A stretch of 64,000 nucleotides of DNA from Magnolia sinica (taxonomy: Eukaryota > Streptophyta > Magnoliopsida > Magnoliales > Magnoliaceae), in the NCBI RefSeq assembly GCF_029962835.1, contig NC_080577.1, positions 992,001 through 1,056,000 of the forward strand, read 5' to 3'. The notes under the pieces are model-generated. The model had not been told where the DNA came from. It was given only the letters and a program-made list of their open reading frames with translations, and did no database searches. The number at the start of each line of letters is the position of its first letter. Within the stretch, counting starts at the first letter, position 1. This document shows, piece by piece, positions 1 through 11,657 of the stretch. The translations under genes were made by a program, and so were the position numbers.

Positions 1-240
1 GCCCTCGCCAGCATCTTTGCCATGTTATGGAAAAACTTAGTATTTTTGTCCCCATCGGCAATCCATCTCAATCTGGATTTGATTCTCCAGGAGGCTTCGT
101 CTTCCAGAGCTATATTCGATAAATTCTGAATAATGCTAATTCTCCGGGACAGGGCTTCGCTTGAAAGCGGAGCAACTTCTGCCTCAACGTCAATTCGCTG
201 TAATTTAGACAGCAGAGATTCCACTTCAGCCTCTCTTTTT
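1..240 (-). pseudogene. L1-type LINE ORF2 fragment, cut by window edge
   Basis: The minus strand has one open frame through this stretch. It encodes a segment ending in SRLRWIADGDKNTKFFH, the conserved linker that precedes the reverse transcriptase in plant L1 ORF2 proteins, whose family form resembles a W-x-x-K-S-R-x-x-W-L-x-x-G-D-K-N-T-x-F-F-H pattern. The reverse transcriptase would continue beyond the left edge. Towards the 5' side (increasing coordinates) homology stops near base 240 at an A/T-rich tract, so the copy looks 5'-truncated or interrupted there. No stop or frameshift is visible in the 80 codons seen, which suggests a fairly recent insertion. The motif supports L1 strongly; the extent is uncertain because the element leaves the window. 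Confidence 0.75.
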
Positions 241-1296
241 TGAAGAAGAAAAAAAAAAGAGATGCTTCCCTGTTCACACACCCAAGTCTGTTGCCACTTT
301 GCTTCACGCTTTAGAAACTATATTATGTCTCCTACTCAAGCCCATGTTTTGAATGTCAATCCAATTAGTTGTCAAGCTGCTTTCTCAATGCTTTTCGTTC
401 TACCATTTATAAGAGATATGGTGAGAGAGCGTGGTGGATGCAGTGTCAATTGGACTCTTCTCCCAGAATTCAAACCCATGAGTCAGCAGTCAGCACTTTT
501 ACATGAGTCAGCACATACCAGGTCTATGGGGACTTGTGCCATCACATACCAGATGTCAGCACTTCTACTTGGTTAGTTTGAGTCAGGCAAATTGACCATT
601 TCACTTCACTTGTCAATGTATAAGAGCAGTGTCTCCTCAGTTTGATCATGTGAATGCAATGGGTTGAAGTGTCAATACATGGTGACCCCATGGACACTTT
701 TTCTTTCTTTCTTTTCTTTTCTTCTTCTTCTTCTTCTTCTTTTTTTATTTTTATTTTTATTTTTAAATTGACAAAATTTTTGTTGCAAACAAAGAAGAAA
801 AACAGGCAAGAGCAATCTCCACACAAAATTACAGGAAGCTAGATAAAAAATTTGAATACCCAATGGGATAATTAGGGGAGGCCTTGATATATGCAACAAA
901 AGCTATTGCATCCAATTTCGCCTTCCTAAACACCTCATCTAGGAGATGATGCTGGCTATGGAAACATATATGATTGTTCTCTGCTCTATTGGACCAAAAC
1001 CTGCAAGTGAAGGCAGCTTCCACAATGCTCTCCTTTTGGAGTCAACTCCTCCATCGTGGACATATGGTGTCATCTTAATGTATTTTGTGATCCTGGCATC
1101 TATGAACCTGAGGAATCTATACTGTTGTTCACCAGCAATTCCAGCATGGGATTCTCGTTAATGGTTTGATGAGCTTGTCTGGTTGAATAATTGGGTAAAA
1201 GCTTGTTTATACTGCAGGGCAATGATTTTGGGACCATTTGGCAGATCATACCTCTTGGATTTTTACAACTGCAAGACATTATAACTAAAAATATAA
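241..1296. other. No gene recognised; pyrimidine-rich tract
   Basis: No convincing exon was found. A TTTC/TTC-rich tract lies at about 697-765. If the exon at 1861-2070 belongs to a gene starting left of the window, this stretch would be part of its last intron. Confidence 0.4.
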
Positions 1297-1428
1297 GGCC
1301 CTGTATGGTAAACTCCTAAAAATGAATTAGTCTCATTTTAGTCAACAGTATTTGTGTATTGGAGATCTTGACCTCGAGTACATAGTTACTCTCAACATGA
1401 ACTCACTAGGCATCTACCAAACAGGGCC
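1297..1428. mobile_element. Tourist-like (PIF/Harbinger) MITE
   Basis: A 132-bp element has inverted ends: GGCCCTGTATGGTA at the left and, on the other strand, GGCCCTGTTTGGTA at the right. It is flanked by TAA on both sides (1294-1296 and 1429-1431), the three-base TSD typical of PIF/Harbinger. It has no coding capacity. The ends and TSD are read directly; the superfamily follows from established TIR/TSD signatures. Confidence 0.75.
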
Positions 1429-1860
1429 TAAATCTGTGAAGAGAACAAATGCTGGCCTTGACACATCTTTATAAGTTTTGAGTCTTTAGACAAAGGCATT
1501 CACAGAGCCATGAAATCTGTAGTATTGTTTCAACGAAATGCCGCTATAGGAGTTGATGATAGGAATTAATACCAGATGAGCTAACATCCAATTGGGTTTT
1601 GTGTGGGTCTGATCTATGTGCATTTGATTGGATACTTGTGATTCCCGGGGTAGAGAGAGTTCTGTTCCCATGTGTCCACAGTACTTGAAGTTTGAGTTTT
1701 GGCCTGTGTCCTTGACTAATATCCACTTGTATCATTTATAATTTGCTTCACTTTGGAGGGAAAAATAGTGATCTGGTGTTTGGGTTGCTGCATTTATTCC
1801 AAAGACTCGTCCGTTTTTCCGTTTATGCCTATGTTTAATGGATGAACACAATGATTGCAG

Positions 1861-2070
1861 GTGGATCTTTATCTGCTGCCCCAGGCTGCATTCCCTTCTG
1901 GGGGTTTGTACTTCAAAAACCAGACATGGGTTCAGGAAACCAAAGGTTCACATGTCATCATACACAATAATTACATCACTGGGTTCGAGAAGAAGATAAA
2001 GCGCTTCCATGATTTTGGATTTTGGTTGGTCGATGATTACGCCGGTGAATCACCACTTGGCAGACTATAA
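1861..2070 (+). CDS. Last coding exon of a nucleotide-diphospho-sugar transferase-like gene
   Basis: A good acceptor (TGATTGCAG) precedes base 1861, followed by 69 codons and a TAA at 2068-2070. The peptide contains LPQAAFPSGGLYF, SHVIIHNNYITGFEKKI and RFHDFGFWLVDD. These match the C-terminal part of the plant Nucleotid_trans (GT77-like) family, Golgi enzymes that transfer sugars to wall polymers or glycoproteins, where an HxNxxxG segment follows the catalytic core. The DxD-containing exons were not found between 240 and 1860, so the rest of the gene is probably left of the window, separated by a long intron that contains the L1 and Tourist insertions. It could also be a retained fragment of a dead gene. 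The exon is intact; family assignment is fairly sure, substrate is not known. Confidence 0.65.
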   Translation: MDLYLLPQAAFPSGGLYFKNQTWVQETKGSHVIIHNNYITGFEKKIKRFHDFGFWLVDDYAGESPLGRL

Positions 2071-2819
2071 ACAGCAGCAACTGCATTTGCTATTTCTCTC
2101 TGAGGCAACCACCTGGGTCCACACCATCTTTTGGAAACTAAAGCTGTTGGTGGTGACTTCTCTGTCAATATTTTATCTGCCTGAATTGGTGGGTTGCAGT
2201 TGCAGATCATCGCAAAGGATGGCAGGTGGGCATGACCAACTTGGTCGCCTCTCAGCTAACATCTTTCAATACGTAATATATCAAGAGGTGCCATGGATGT
2301 TCTACTGCAATGATGATGAGATGTTTTTCAGTAAGTTCAATGTCAGGCCATTTTCTTTTCTTTTCTTTCTTTTTACCAGTTTTTTTTTTTTTTGGTTTAA
2401 CCAGAGCATTAAAGAGGAGGTGAATCAGGTTATTTTCATGTTCTTAGAAGGTCGATGAGTAGGTTGGCACTGCGTCATTCATCTTTCTTTTCTTTATCTT
2501 GATTTGTGAATTGATGATTCCTTGATTAAAATCAGTAAGCATTGAGATTGGTCAAAACATGATTTTTTCAGGGCCCAGCGTACTGTTTGCATTAAAAAAA
2601 AATCTGTGTAAACTGATCTCCCATCATTAGTGTTTACTGTTCATCGAGGAGTGCATTAATCTCCTGTGTCCAGATATTGGCTGTGCACCAACTTCTCCTT
2701 GAGTACAGCATCTACGAATCCCCTTTTCAACTGATACTGTTGTATGAAGAGAATGCAGTCCAGTTGGACAACAATTCAGCAATTGAGTTGTCTTGCTGCA
2801 CTATATCGTAAAATCCAAA
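2071..2819 (+). other. Presumed 3' flank of the transferase exon
   Basis: Follows the stop codon. It contains a T-rich tract at about 2350-2395 but no recognised exon or repeat. Any 3' UTR would start here. Confidence 0.35.
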
Positions 2820-2903
2820 CTGAATGGCTTTGGTGCATGTTTCTCCCATTTTGACAAACTACTGAATGGCTTTGGTGCATGTTTCTCCCATTTTAACAAA
2901 CTA
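2820..2903. repeat. 42-bp tandem duplication, two copies
   Basis: The units 2820-2861 and 2862-2903 differ at one base (G/A). A recent slippage or unequal-exchange event is the simplest explanation. Confidence 0.9.
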
Positions 2904-3119
2904 CCGTCTTTCCCTTTACCTATTTTGCCAGGTTGTAGTAGTAGACTGGATCTCAAATGCTGGGTTGCCCAGTAGGCCTACATGTTTTCAGAAGCAATGT
3001 ATCAGGACTGGGTGAGTTTCTCACCCATACAGCCCCTTATGCATGTAGCTTTTGCAACTATGGATGGACCTTATGAAATCCAGGATCATGATGATATTGT
3101 CATGACCATATACAAGGGT

Positions 3120-3345
3120 GCAGCGTGGGTGGCTAGGGTCGGGTTGAGGGTCAACCCAAACCTAAATCAATTTAAGAGGAGTTGGTCCGATGCCCAACCC
3201 AACCTAAGCTACCCAACAAAAGCACAACCCAAGGTGTTGGATACTCAACCCTAACACAATTTGGGTTGGGTTGGAGGCCAGTCGGGTTAGATGGGATGGG
3301 TTGGAGGCAGTCGGGTTAGATGAGTTGGGTTGGATCAACACCTGC
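3120..3345. repeat. GGGTTGG/CCCAACC degenerate repeat, MITE-like
   Basis: The left half is rich in CAACCC and the right half in GGGTTGG, so the piece can fold back on itself. The right half contains a roughly 30-bp tandem unit (GGTTGGAGG-CAGTCGGGTTAGATG) repeated twice. It resembles the low-complexity arms of the hAT-like elements at 38.7 and 56.2 kb, but no TSD was found. Confidence 0.5.
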
Positions 3346-3817
3346 AACTAGTAAATTAATACATATAGTCTGACATCTAGCTATCAAAGAACATTAAAAT
3401 AGTTAGGGTTGTAGGTGTTATGTTAATGATGTTCTTTGATAGTTAGGCCATGAAAAATTCAAGGGCTGAATTGTATTTTTGAAATAAATTTAAGGATATT
3501 CTAGTTAAAAGTGAAAAGAGATTCTGATGCACCACCACTTTCAGCTTCAGCCTTAAGCATTAAGGGAGGGGAGCTGAAAAATGACCCATATTTTCAGTGA
3601 AAAGTAATTTAAGCACTTCAGAATCTGGATTTGCCAAATGATATGAATTGTGTTAGTGCTGAAAATAAGTTTTTATCAAACAACACTTTAGTATGTAATT
3701 TACATTTTGTACCTTTTTGAAAAGATTTATAAATAAGCTACCTTATTAAGTAAATTATTATACCTTTAAGTTAGATTTCTTAGTGAAGCCGTGCTAGCAA
3801 GGGGTGGTGGCTTGGTT

Positions 3818-4110
3818 AGGCCCCACTGATGTTTATGTGAAATCCACCCCGACAACTTGGTGCATCACCCCATGTTAAACCCAGGGCCCAAAAGTCAGGC
3901 ACATCCATGATTCAGGTAGACCACACAATTGGAAACAGTATACAGGGCTCACCTTCAAAACTGTTTCCCATTGTGTGGCCTACTGGAATCACAGATGGGC
4001 CTATTTTTGGGGCCCAGGCGTTGATTTTGGTGTGGCATCGAATGGTGTTGATTTCTTATAATAATCACGGTGGGCTTTGTAAAATTCAAGGGTGGACGAT
4101 CTCTCCCAAC
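3818..4110. mobile_element. Palindromic foldback MITE, family FB2
   Basis: The two halves are inverted copies around about base 3955: GACCACACAATTGGAAACAGT on the left is answered by ACTGTTTCCCATTGTGTGGCC on the right. Both outer parts carry GGCCCCACTGATG-like and CACGGTGGGCTT-like ends. No coding capacity. Related but distinct from the FB1 family described elsewhere. Ends are approximate. Confidence 0.6.
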
Positions 4111-4139
4111 TTTTTCCTTTGATGCGGTAATCATAGGTC

Positions 4140-4625
4140 AGCTTGATTTTATGGCCTTGGGCCTAATGTGGAATTGCATATCTTATGGTCTGAGTGGATT
4201 TCACATACAGATCATGGTGGCATCCATCTCATAACATCCATCTCATAACGGTTTAAAAACAGAGATTTAATGAAAATTTATGGGTGTGTATGTGAGAAAC
4301 ACTCATGCAATCCCATGTTAAGCCCAGGCCAAAAAAATTTAAGTTGACTTGTGATTCAAGTGATCAATATCAAAGGAAACTGTTAGGAAAGACATCAATA
4401 ATTTCAACCATTACATGTCACACCGAAATGAGTTTCAACATGAGGTCATGGGTTTGAGTACCCATTGTGGTGAAGAACCAAGGTGGCGGGTGTGTGGGTG
4501 TATGTGAGGGTGTGAGTGACTAGGTTATAAAAAAAAAAAAAAAAAAGCCTGTGTCCAAATGTCAGGCCCATCTATGATTTAGGCGGGCCACACAAATGGA
4601 AATAGTTTGAAGGGTGCAACGCGGA
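4140..4625. mobile_element. Second FB2 copy, split by a SINE
   Basis: FB2 sequence (ATCCCATGTTAAGCCCAGG, then CAGGCCCATCTATGATTTAGG) is interrupted at about 4428-4545 by a SINE-like insert ending in a long A tract. Boundaries are approximate. Confidence 0.45.
4428..4545 (+). mobile_element. tRNA-derived SINE, 5'-truncated copy
   Basis: It contains a box-B-like GGGTTTGAGTACCC, the family's GGTGAAG and GTGTGTGGGTGT tail region, and a 17-A tract. Compared with the full copy at 25612-25730 it lacks most of the box-A half. A diagnostic TSD was not found. Confidence 0.55.
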
Positions 4626-5460
4626 GGCCTAACTCGGGGTGATGCACACGGTTATTTGGGTGGAATTTAAAATGTACCCTAAAATCTTATTTCCTCTCAC
4701 ACTTTTCACTTCCTATCTTATGCATAAGATTTTGACGTGTAAAAGGCTAATGATAGCTATATCCAATCCCACTAATTATTATCCAAACATTGGAAAAGGT
4801 CCAAACAATGAAAAACTAATTGAGTTCTTTGTTTTACCCCCACAATCCAAACTGGGCCTAACAATGCATGATTTTATCCTCAATCACAATGACGATTTGT
4901 TTATCTAATTTAATTTTAGTAAGTTAGGCGGACGACCAAATTCAAAGTGCATATCTAAAAGCTGGTATGCACGATGGAAACAACCCGCATTGGATATACA
5001 CATACGACCACATGCATACATCATACATTACTAATAAATAGTGGAACGCTGCTCCAATGCTTTTATGTAGCGGATGGCAATATATAATAATGCATACATA
5101 GTCCAGCCCATCTATGTGCCAGCACACGTGACAAACTATAACACATGTGAGGGACGAGCTTTTACACCTGCCTAAAATTCACCATATGCTTGTCGGGTGG
5201 GTCATAATTTACGAAACAAATAGACCAATACACCCAGGTCTTCTTAGCCGTTCACTTCTTTCATCTACTATGGCTCCCCTGATGAGTGAACCGACCTGAT
5301 TTTCCTGTCAAGGACATCTTAATGACAGGACCCACTAAGGGTTTGAGCCTGAATGTTTATTACACAAGCCATACACACCACACGGATGCAGGATCAGCAA
5401 ACCTCTACTAGATTAAACCAAAAAAAAAAAAAAAAAGGTTCTTGGACTTTCAAGCAGTCT
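4626..5460. other. Downstream flank of the SWEET gene
   Basis: No gene recognised. A poly(A) run lies at about 5421-5437. The terminator and polyadenylation site of the minus-strand SWEET gene should lie in the last few hundred bases before 5461, but no single signal stands out. Confidence 0.4.
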
Positions 5461-8400
5461 TCACTTGAGGCCGTTGATTTTGGGCGGATGGGATTCGTAA
5501 CCAACTCCATTCTTCTCTAAGTCTAGCTTCTCAGGATCTTGCTTTTCAGGAAGGGGTTTGAAATCCACTCCTTTCTTTTCCATTTCCAGCTTGTCCAGCT
5601 TTTCCGGAGTTTTCTTATTTTTCCTGTATATGCAATATAGTACCAGCTGCAGGATTCCTAATGGGCTGCCCAACAGACTCGGCGACTGCCAAACGGATAT
5701 GCAACTTCAGTTTGTCAGTTATAAATAACCCAAATCTGGCTTTTAATGTAATGTCTTGAATTGGAATAAACCATATAATACAGACATCCTTCCACATTGA
5801 CGGTCCACCTTTTGTGCACTTCCGTGGATGGTCCATGGTTAGAAATTCATTCAAGAGGAATGATCCTAGCCGTCCTTCTATTGGATGGTGAAAATCGGGA
5901 ACACGTAATGAAAATTTTGAACTGTTTCACATCCTCGGTGGTGCCCATTACATGGACCGTCCTGATCTAGAATCATCCCTTCCACATGTACGGTGAACGG
6001 CCAACGCAAATTTCTTACAAGAAGTGTTATAGAGAGCCCATGATGTGTGTGAAAATCCACTACATCCATCTGCCATGTTAGGACGTAAGCCCAAAAATCA
6101 GGTCCATCCAAAGTAAATTGGGTCCACGCCACAGAAAACGGTGGGCTGAGGATGACCACTGAAGCCTTGCTGGGATCCATGTGATGTTTACATGCCATCC
6201 AATCCGTTCATAAGGGGAGTTCCACTAGGATGGAGGGGTTTACAAAAAACCCAAAAACAAAACATCAGCCGGACCCCAAGAAGTTTTTAATGGTAGTCAT
6301 TCAACCCCACTTTTACCTGCCGTGCGGCCCATTTAAGTTTTGGGTCAGATTTATTTTTGAGCTCACATCCTAAGATGAGCTGATGCAAATGATGGACGGA
6401 GTTGATGTGACACAAACACATCATGATAAGAAAATTTCGTCCACTAAGGGTGTCTCTATCTTATGATTTGGCTGTTGTGAGTTGAGGGTGGATATACAAA
6501 CCGCAAGAAAAAGATCGTGTTGCAAGAGGCCATATATCATCCACAAAGTGCTGGCCAGGAAGGAGAACAAGGAGAGATTGAAAGGCATGTATTCCACGCT
6601 CTTTGTCACTATTACTTGCCTCTGCATTTCATATTTCCATATCAAAAAATCATATAAATTATTTTTGAGATATTTCCAACTCAGCTTTTCTCATCAATGT
6701 GCGTGTGTATTTGTTTTGTACTTTAGGCACAATCACACGTGCCAATGTGGCACACGCGTGAAAGATCCAAAATACCCATCGAGTGGATCAAACTACTGTT
6801 TGTACATGTGCTTTCACGGAGAATAAGGCTGTTCCACTCATCTCCATATCCCCCAACCTATGTATGACTTAGAAAATCTTGATAGAGTTTATAAAATGTG
6901 GCCCACCTTATCAGTGGTCTGGGATGATCATTTACGAGGAATGCAGAAGGTGGGACCAACCAATGTATGTCTCGGATCTTCTCTCTAGGTGCCAGATTGA
7001 CTAGCGTGGTGGCGTACAGATGGGCTGTCTTACACAGTGTACGCGTGTGGGTTAGCAAACCTGTTTAAAGGTATATTATTCAGAGATTTGCTACAGAAAA
7101 TCCCGGCCAATTGCTTTTTATTTATTTATTTATTATGCCTGGACTACAACTGTTGGATGTTGAATCTGGAGTCTCGTTTGAATTATCAGACTGTTCATAT
7201 GTTGAGGCATCACTGTAGGTGGGGGATATCCAAGAAAAATTCTACAATTGGAATATTTTAATTCTTTCATCATTTAACTATTTTCCTTCGAATATGGTCT
7301 ATTTACTTTAACCGTTGTTTATGTGGACAACTGACAGGATCTTCCAATCTTGAATATCCTTTTGGTTTCACCCTATCCAAGGTGAGAAATGATCTAATTC
7401 ACTAATTGCAAAAAAACCCTCCAGTGCACTTAATTGCATTTGGACATGTAGACAATCATGTCATTGATCTAGACTGTCTAATTTCGCAAGACCCGCTCTT
7501 GATAGTTTTCCTTTAAAATATCATATATATTGATCGGATGATACAAACTGTGCATTAAGTGACATGAAAAAATGGGTGGAAATGATAGATTGTGGAAGAT
7601 AGTTTCAGTCAGGGATGCATACGACCATTCAATTACTGTAATTTTTGTCAAGTAACAAATGAAGAGTGGACCAGAGCTAATGGGTGGTCCAGATAAGTGA
7701 TAACGATGCAAAAGAGTGCAAATGCACCTAGGTGCATGTGAAATGGATGGTCCATGGACCATGGATCAGTAGACCATCTGTCCCACTCTCCATAAACCAC
7801 GCCCCAAAACTCTTGACCAACTGCCTTCTTTAAGTTGAATCAGGACAGTTACTGAATCTCTCTTTATAACCATCTATTTGTAGGCTACAAATAAAAAGTT
7901 CAGGATTGCACCAAAGATGAGATTTTCAAGACAGCTTATCTGCAGTGGGGGCTCAGCAACCTGATGGTCTGTATCACTGAGCTATTAGCTCCACTAGCCC
8001 TAACTAAAACCCATACATGAGAGGGAGAGAGGAAAATGGGAAATCATACAACACAGCAGCAGCTCTACTCTACTGAAATAGGGGAAGCCACCAACACATG
8101 ATGAAGATTGAAAATTGTGAGTAGTGCATGGTAGAAGGAAGTAAAATAAGAAAGAGAACTCACCACAGCAACCAGAGGAGAACCATACATGGATACGGAA
8201 GCTACAAGTCCAAAACATCCAACAAGCATCTTCCGATGACGATGATCATGCAAAGCGAATGTTGATACTAACACAATAGCAGAAAACACAATAGCTACGA
8301 GTGCCACCGCTAATGATACTAGCTTCTGCATGTAAAATACATGTGCTTAGATTAACACAAGTGAAGGACTTGACGCAGGACCCACATAAGAATTCATAAC

Positions 8401-9387
8401 AAGGAGCAAAGAATTCATCTTGATTGTCTCTTTGAAAAATAAGAAAGTCTCAAGTCCAGCCAGTTTGACCACTGTTATATATGGTCCATCCAACTGATAA
8501 CTTTCAACCTATTAAGTGAATGCAACGACCAATCTCACCAATATAAGTTCAGCCCCTCTACTGATGGGCTACACCATAGAAAATATGTCTATCCATTGCT
8601 AAATAGAAAAACACAAGTGTGGTCTACTCTATGAGTGAATGGATTTGACTGATTTTTACAAAAGGCAATTGTCATGTTGGGCCCAACCCAGTGGAAGTAT
8701 TTGATGTCTCACACACAAAAAGGGTTGGAAGTTATCCCCTTGGGGGACCATAACTTGTGGTTCAACCGGTCTTGAGACCTCCTAAAAAGTATATATAGAT
8801 ACATACATCAATAACTACATGCTCATCTATCAATTTGAATTTCGATACAGGCCTGGATATATAAAAGTAAGAAAAAAGAAAAAAATCTTGCCTTTCCACG
8901 AATTGAAGTGAACCAGAAATAGATGAAGATGAATGAGATTTCTAGAAGAATCCCTATGCCATTGATGCTGATGATTGGAAAATTCTCCCACCCGACACTT
9001 ACTATAGGCAAACCATACCAAGTATACAGAAGGCAATTGCACAGAGCTATGATGTAAGGGACACAAGAAAATTCTTCAGTGCTTCCCTTCCTTATAACCC
9101 TCTTGAAAGTTAATCTGGATGAACATATATAAATATAAGGGAAAATTTTGAAATAATTAAAAGTTTAACAATAGAATAGTAACAAATGAGTGTTCTAATT
9201 ACATGGGTGCTGCGTAAAGCAGCAAAGATGCAGCATTTCCTGCAAAAACCACATGCCGATGACAAAGCATTAGACCAATATTCAATACATGTCATTTGGT
9301 TCAAAGAAGATGATATTGGCAGTTTAGAAAAATGAGAAAAGAGCAAATACCCATTACTCCAATTGCTAAGCGTAGCTTATCAGTCAT
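5461..9387 (-). CDS. SWEET: SWEET sugar transporter (MtN3/saliva), six exons, intact
   Basis: Membrane uniporter moving sugars down their gradient across plasma or vacuolar membrane. Exons (minus strand): 9387-9351 (37 nt), 9239-9203 (37), 9114-8892 (223), 8325-8164 (162), 6621-6502 (120), 5685-5461 (225). They join in phase to 267 aa; the 37/37/~220/162/120 pattern is the usual plant SWEET one. First MtN3 repeat about aa 8-98 ([22 protein letters not shown]), second about aa 131-216 ([36 protein letters not shown]): seven TM helices with the conserved prolines. The DHRHRK loop and GSPL motifs resemble clade I, SWEET3-like members; that subgroup is inferred. Intron 3 has a GC donor (AAG/GCAAGA). 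The cytosolic tail is K/E-rich with an internal duplication (EKLD-LE-K-GV twice). Intron 5 holds FB2-like sequence. No truncation or stop. Confidence 0.93.
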
Positions 9388-9474
9388 TTTTCCTCCAAAC
9401 TAATGTTTAAACAGCAAGCAAAACTTAGGAGAATTGGGCGATGATGAATGAGATTGTCATTTGCCATAGACGGG

Positions 9475-9484
9475 CTATAAATAG
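9475..9484 (-). promoter_or_regulatory. Candidate TATA box of the SWEET gene
   Basis: CTATTTATAG on the minus strand lies 88 bases upstream of the SWEET start codon, a plausible distance for a TATA box plus short 5' UTR. It is a near-palindrome, so orientation is ambiguous. Inference from position and motif only. Confidence 0.4.
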
Positions 9485-9487
9485 TGC

Positions 9488-10500
9488 AAACGGGATGGAA
9501 TCATTTGAAACAAGAGCAAATTTTTTTTTTTTTTTGAGGAGGCAACGGATTGATGAAGACAGGAGTTGTGGTTAATGGAGGTTTAAGGGTCCACTTTTTA
9601 TCCAATTACATTTAAATAATAATTAGGCTGATTAGTCACACATCAAAACAGAATAAGATGGGAGGGGCACAAACGTGGGGAATTCTTTTTGTTGGTTTTG
9701 GTTCTTTTGTAAGTGGAACATATGACTAGCTTCCACTAATCCTCTCCACTCATATGAATACGTTTCTACAAGAACCGTTGAAACCTTTTATTCCATTGAG
9801 ATGAGCATGGTTCTTCGAATATGAGAAGGAATCCCATTTCAGGAATAAAAAATATGATAGAAAATTACAGCTTGTGGGTGTGCAATGAATACTCACAAAT
9901 TGAAATGTATTCCATTTCACAACTTATAGTAGACTGTCTTTTTTTTTTTCCTTTTGCCCCATTTTTTCCCCGTTGTATTAGATACCCTTGTGATGTAAGT
10001 TTTCCTTTCAATGAATAGGATTTCAAATGTAGAAGTGGGTATTTTTTTTCAAGTGGGTTTTCTGTTGTTTGCCTTTGGAACAAAGGTACACTTCTGATGA
10101 AGAAAACCATTCGGAAAAGGGGATGATCACATCTTGGTTATTTTCTTTTCTTTCTTTCGGTCTTCTCTCATCGGACTAGACTTTTATGATACCAATCCAC
10201 CATTTTTATAATGGTGGTAACTCATCCTTCTCACATTTGGCATTCAATACAGCTATCTAATCCACCCAACTTGTGGATGGGTCCTATCTCTAAAATCATG
10301 CTGATCAAGAAATCAAAACCGTCCAATTGGAAAGTTATCAAATTGATTGGTCAAAGTAAAGTAGTGACTGGTCCAAATTCCAAGGTCATGGTTAATGTCA
10401 TCTTCTCAGTGTAATTTCTAAGTGAATCTCCATCAAAGATTTGGTTAGCAGTTTGGATGATCTGATTGTCATACAACTATGCCATGTGTATGGTTGAGGA
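9488..10500. other. Upstream region of the SWEET gene
   Basis: No further gene recognised. Contains a T15 run near 9521-9535 and A/T-rich sequence. Regulatory elements beyond the TATA candidate could not be supported. Confidence 0.4.
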
Positions 10501-10514
10501 GTCACTACCATTTT

Positions 10515-11540
10515 TTAGATGGTGGTAAAATAATATAATAGTCTACCATATTCACATGGCTGGAGCTGAGTTCATTTGCCCCCAAGTGGAAACAAAGAGA
10601 ACCTTATCAAGATCACAACAACTAATCAAGCAAATCGGAAGGTGTAGATGAAATATGTAAACAAACAAAGAAACGGGCATATTTGATAATCAACGGCGCA
10701 ACTTGTTCACAACATAAAAAAATTAAAAAAAATGGTGATAAACTATCATAAGAGCCTACCATATTCACAAGGTTGGAGCTCGTGTTCACTTGCCCCAGTG
10801 GAAACGAAGAGAACCTTTGCAAGATTATAGCAAAAGCAAATTGGACCGTGTAGATGGAATCTCTAAACAAACGAAGAAACAAGGCAAATTTGATAATCAA
10901 CGGCGCAACCTGTTCACAACATAAAAAAAGAAAAAAGAAAAAAATGATGGTAAACTATCATAATAGCCTATCATATTCACATGAGTTCACTTACACCAGG
11001 AGGAAATAAAGAGAACCTTTGCAAGATTATAGCAAAAGCAAATCGGACGGTGTAGATGGAATCTCTAAACAAACAAAGAAACAGGCAAATATGATAATCA
11101 ACGGCGCAACAGTTTCGCAACATAAAAAGAAAAAAGTGACAGTAAACTATCATAATAGCATACCATATTCACATGGCTGGAGCTCGAGTTCACTTGCACC
11201 CAAGTGGAAACAAAGAGGACCTTTGCAAGATCATAGCAACCAATCAAGCAAATGGGACAGTGTAGACGGAATCTCTAAACAAACAAACAGACAAACAAGA
11301 TAATCAATGGCGCAACTGTTTCACAACATTAAAATTAAAAAATGGTGGTAAACTATCGTAATAGCCTACGATATTCACTGAGAGCTCGAGTTCACTTGCC
11401 CCCAAGTGGAAACAAAGAGAACCTTTGCATGATCATAGCAAAAGCAAATCGGATGGTGTAGATTGAATCTCTAAACAAATAAACAAACAGGCAAATATGA
11501 TAACCGACTGTGCAATAGATTCACAACATTATTAAAAAAA
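10515..11540. repeat. ~200-bp tandem repeat, about five units
   Basis: Units begin near 10515, 10735, 10944, 11136 and 11336. Each carries TACCATATTCAC, GTTCACTTGC-CCCA-GTGGAAAC, AAAGAGAACCTT, GGTGTAGATGGAATCTCTAAAC, GATAATCAACGGCGCAAC and a terminal A-rich run. Units differ mainly in small indels and A-run length. It has no coding capacity. The array is nearly 1 kb and lies about 1.1 kb upstream of the SWEET gene start. Confidence 0.9.
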
Positions 11541-11657
11541 AAAAAAAAAAAAAAAACACAAAACAGGTTATAGAAATCGACCAACCAACCCAAATCTTTG
11601 TACAGGCATGGCCTACCTAATGATCAGGTGGGCCTAAGTTTGAGAGATGGCACCACC

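Noticed and set aside
9821-10018. ORF near 9.8-10.0 kb
   Set aside because: Runs through a poly-T tract; no domain, no homology recognised.
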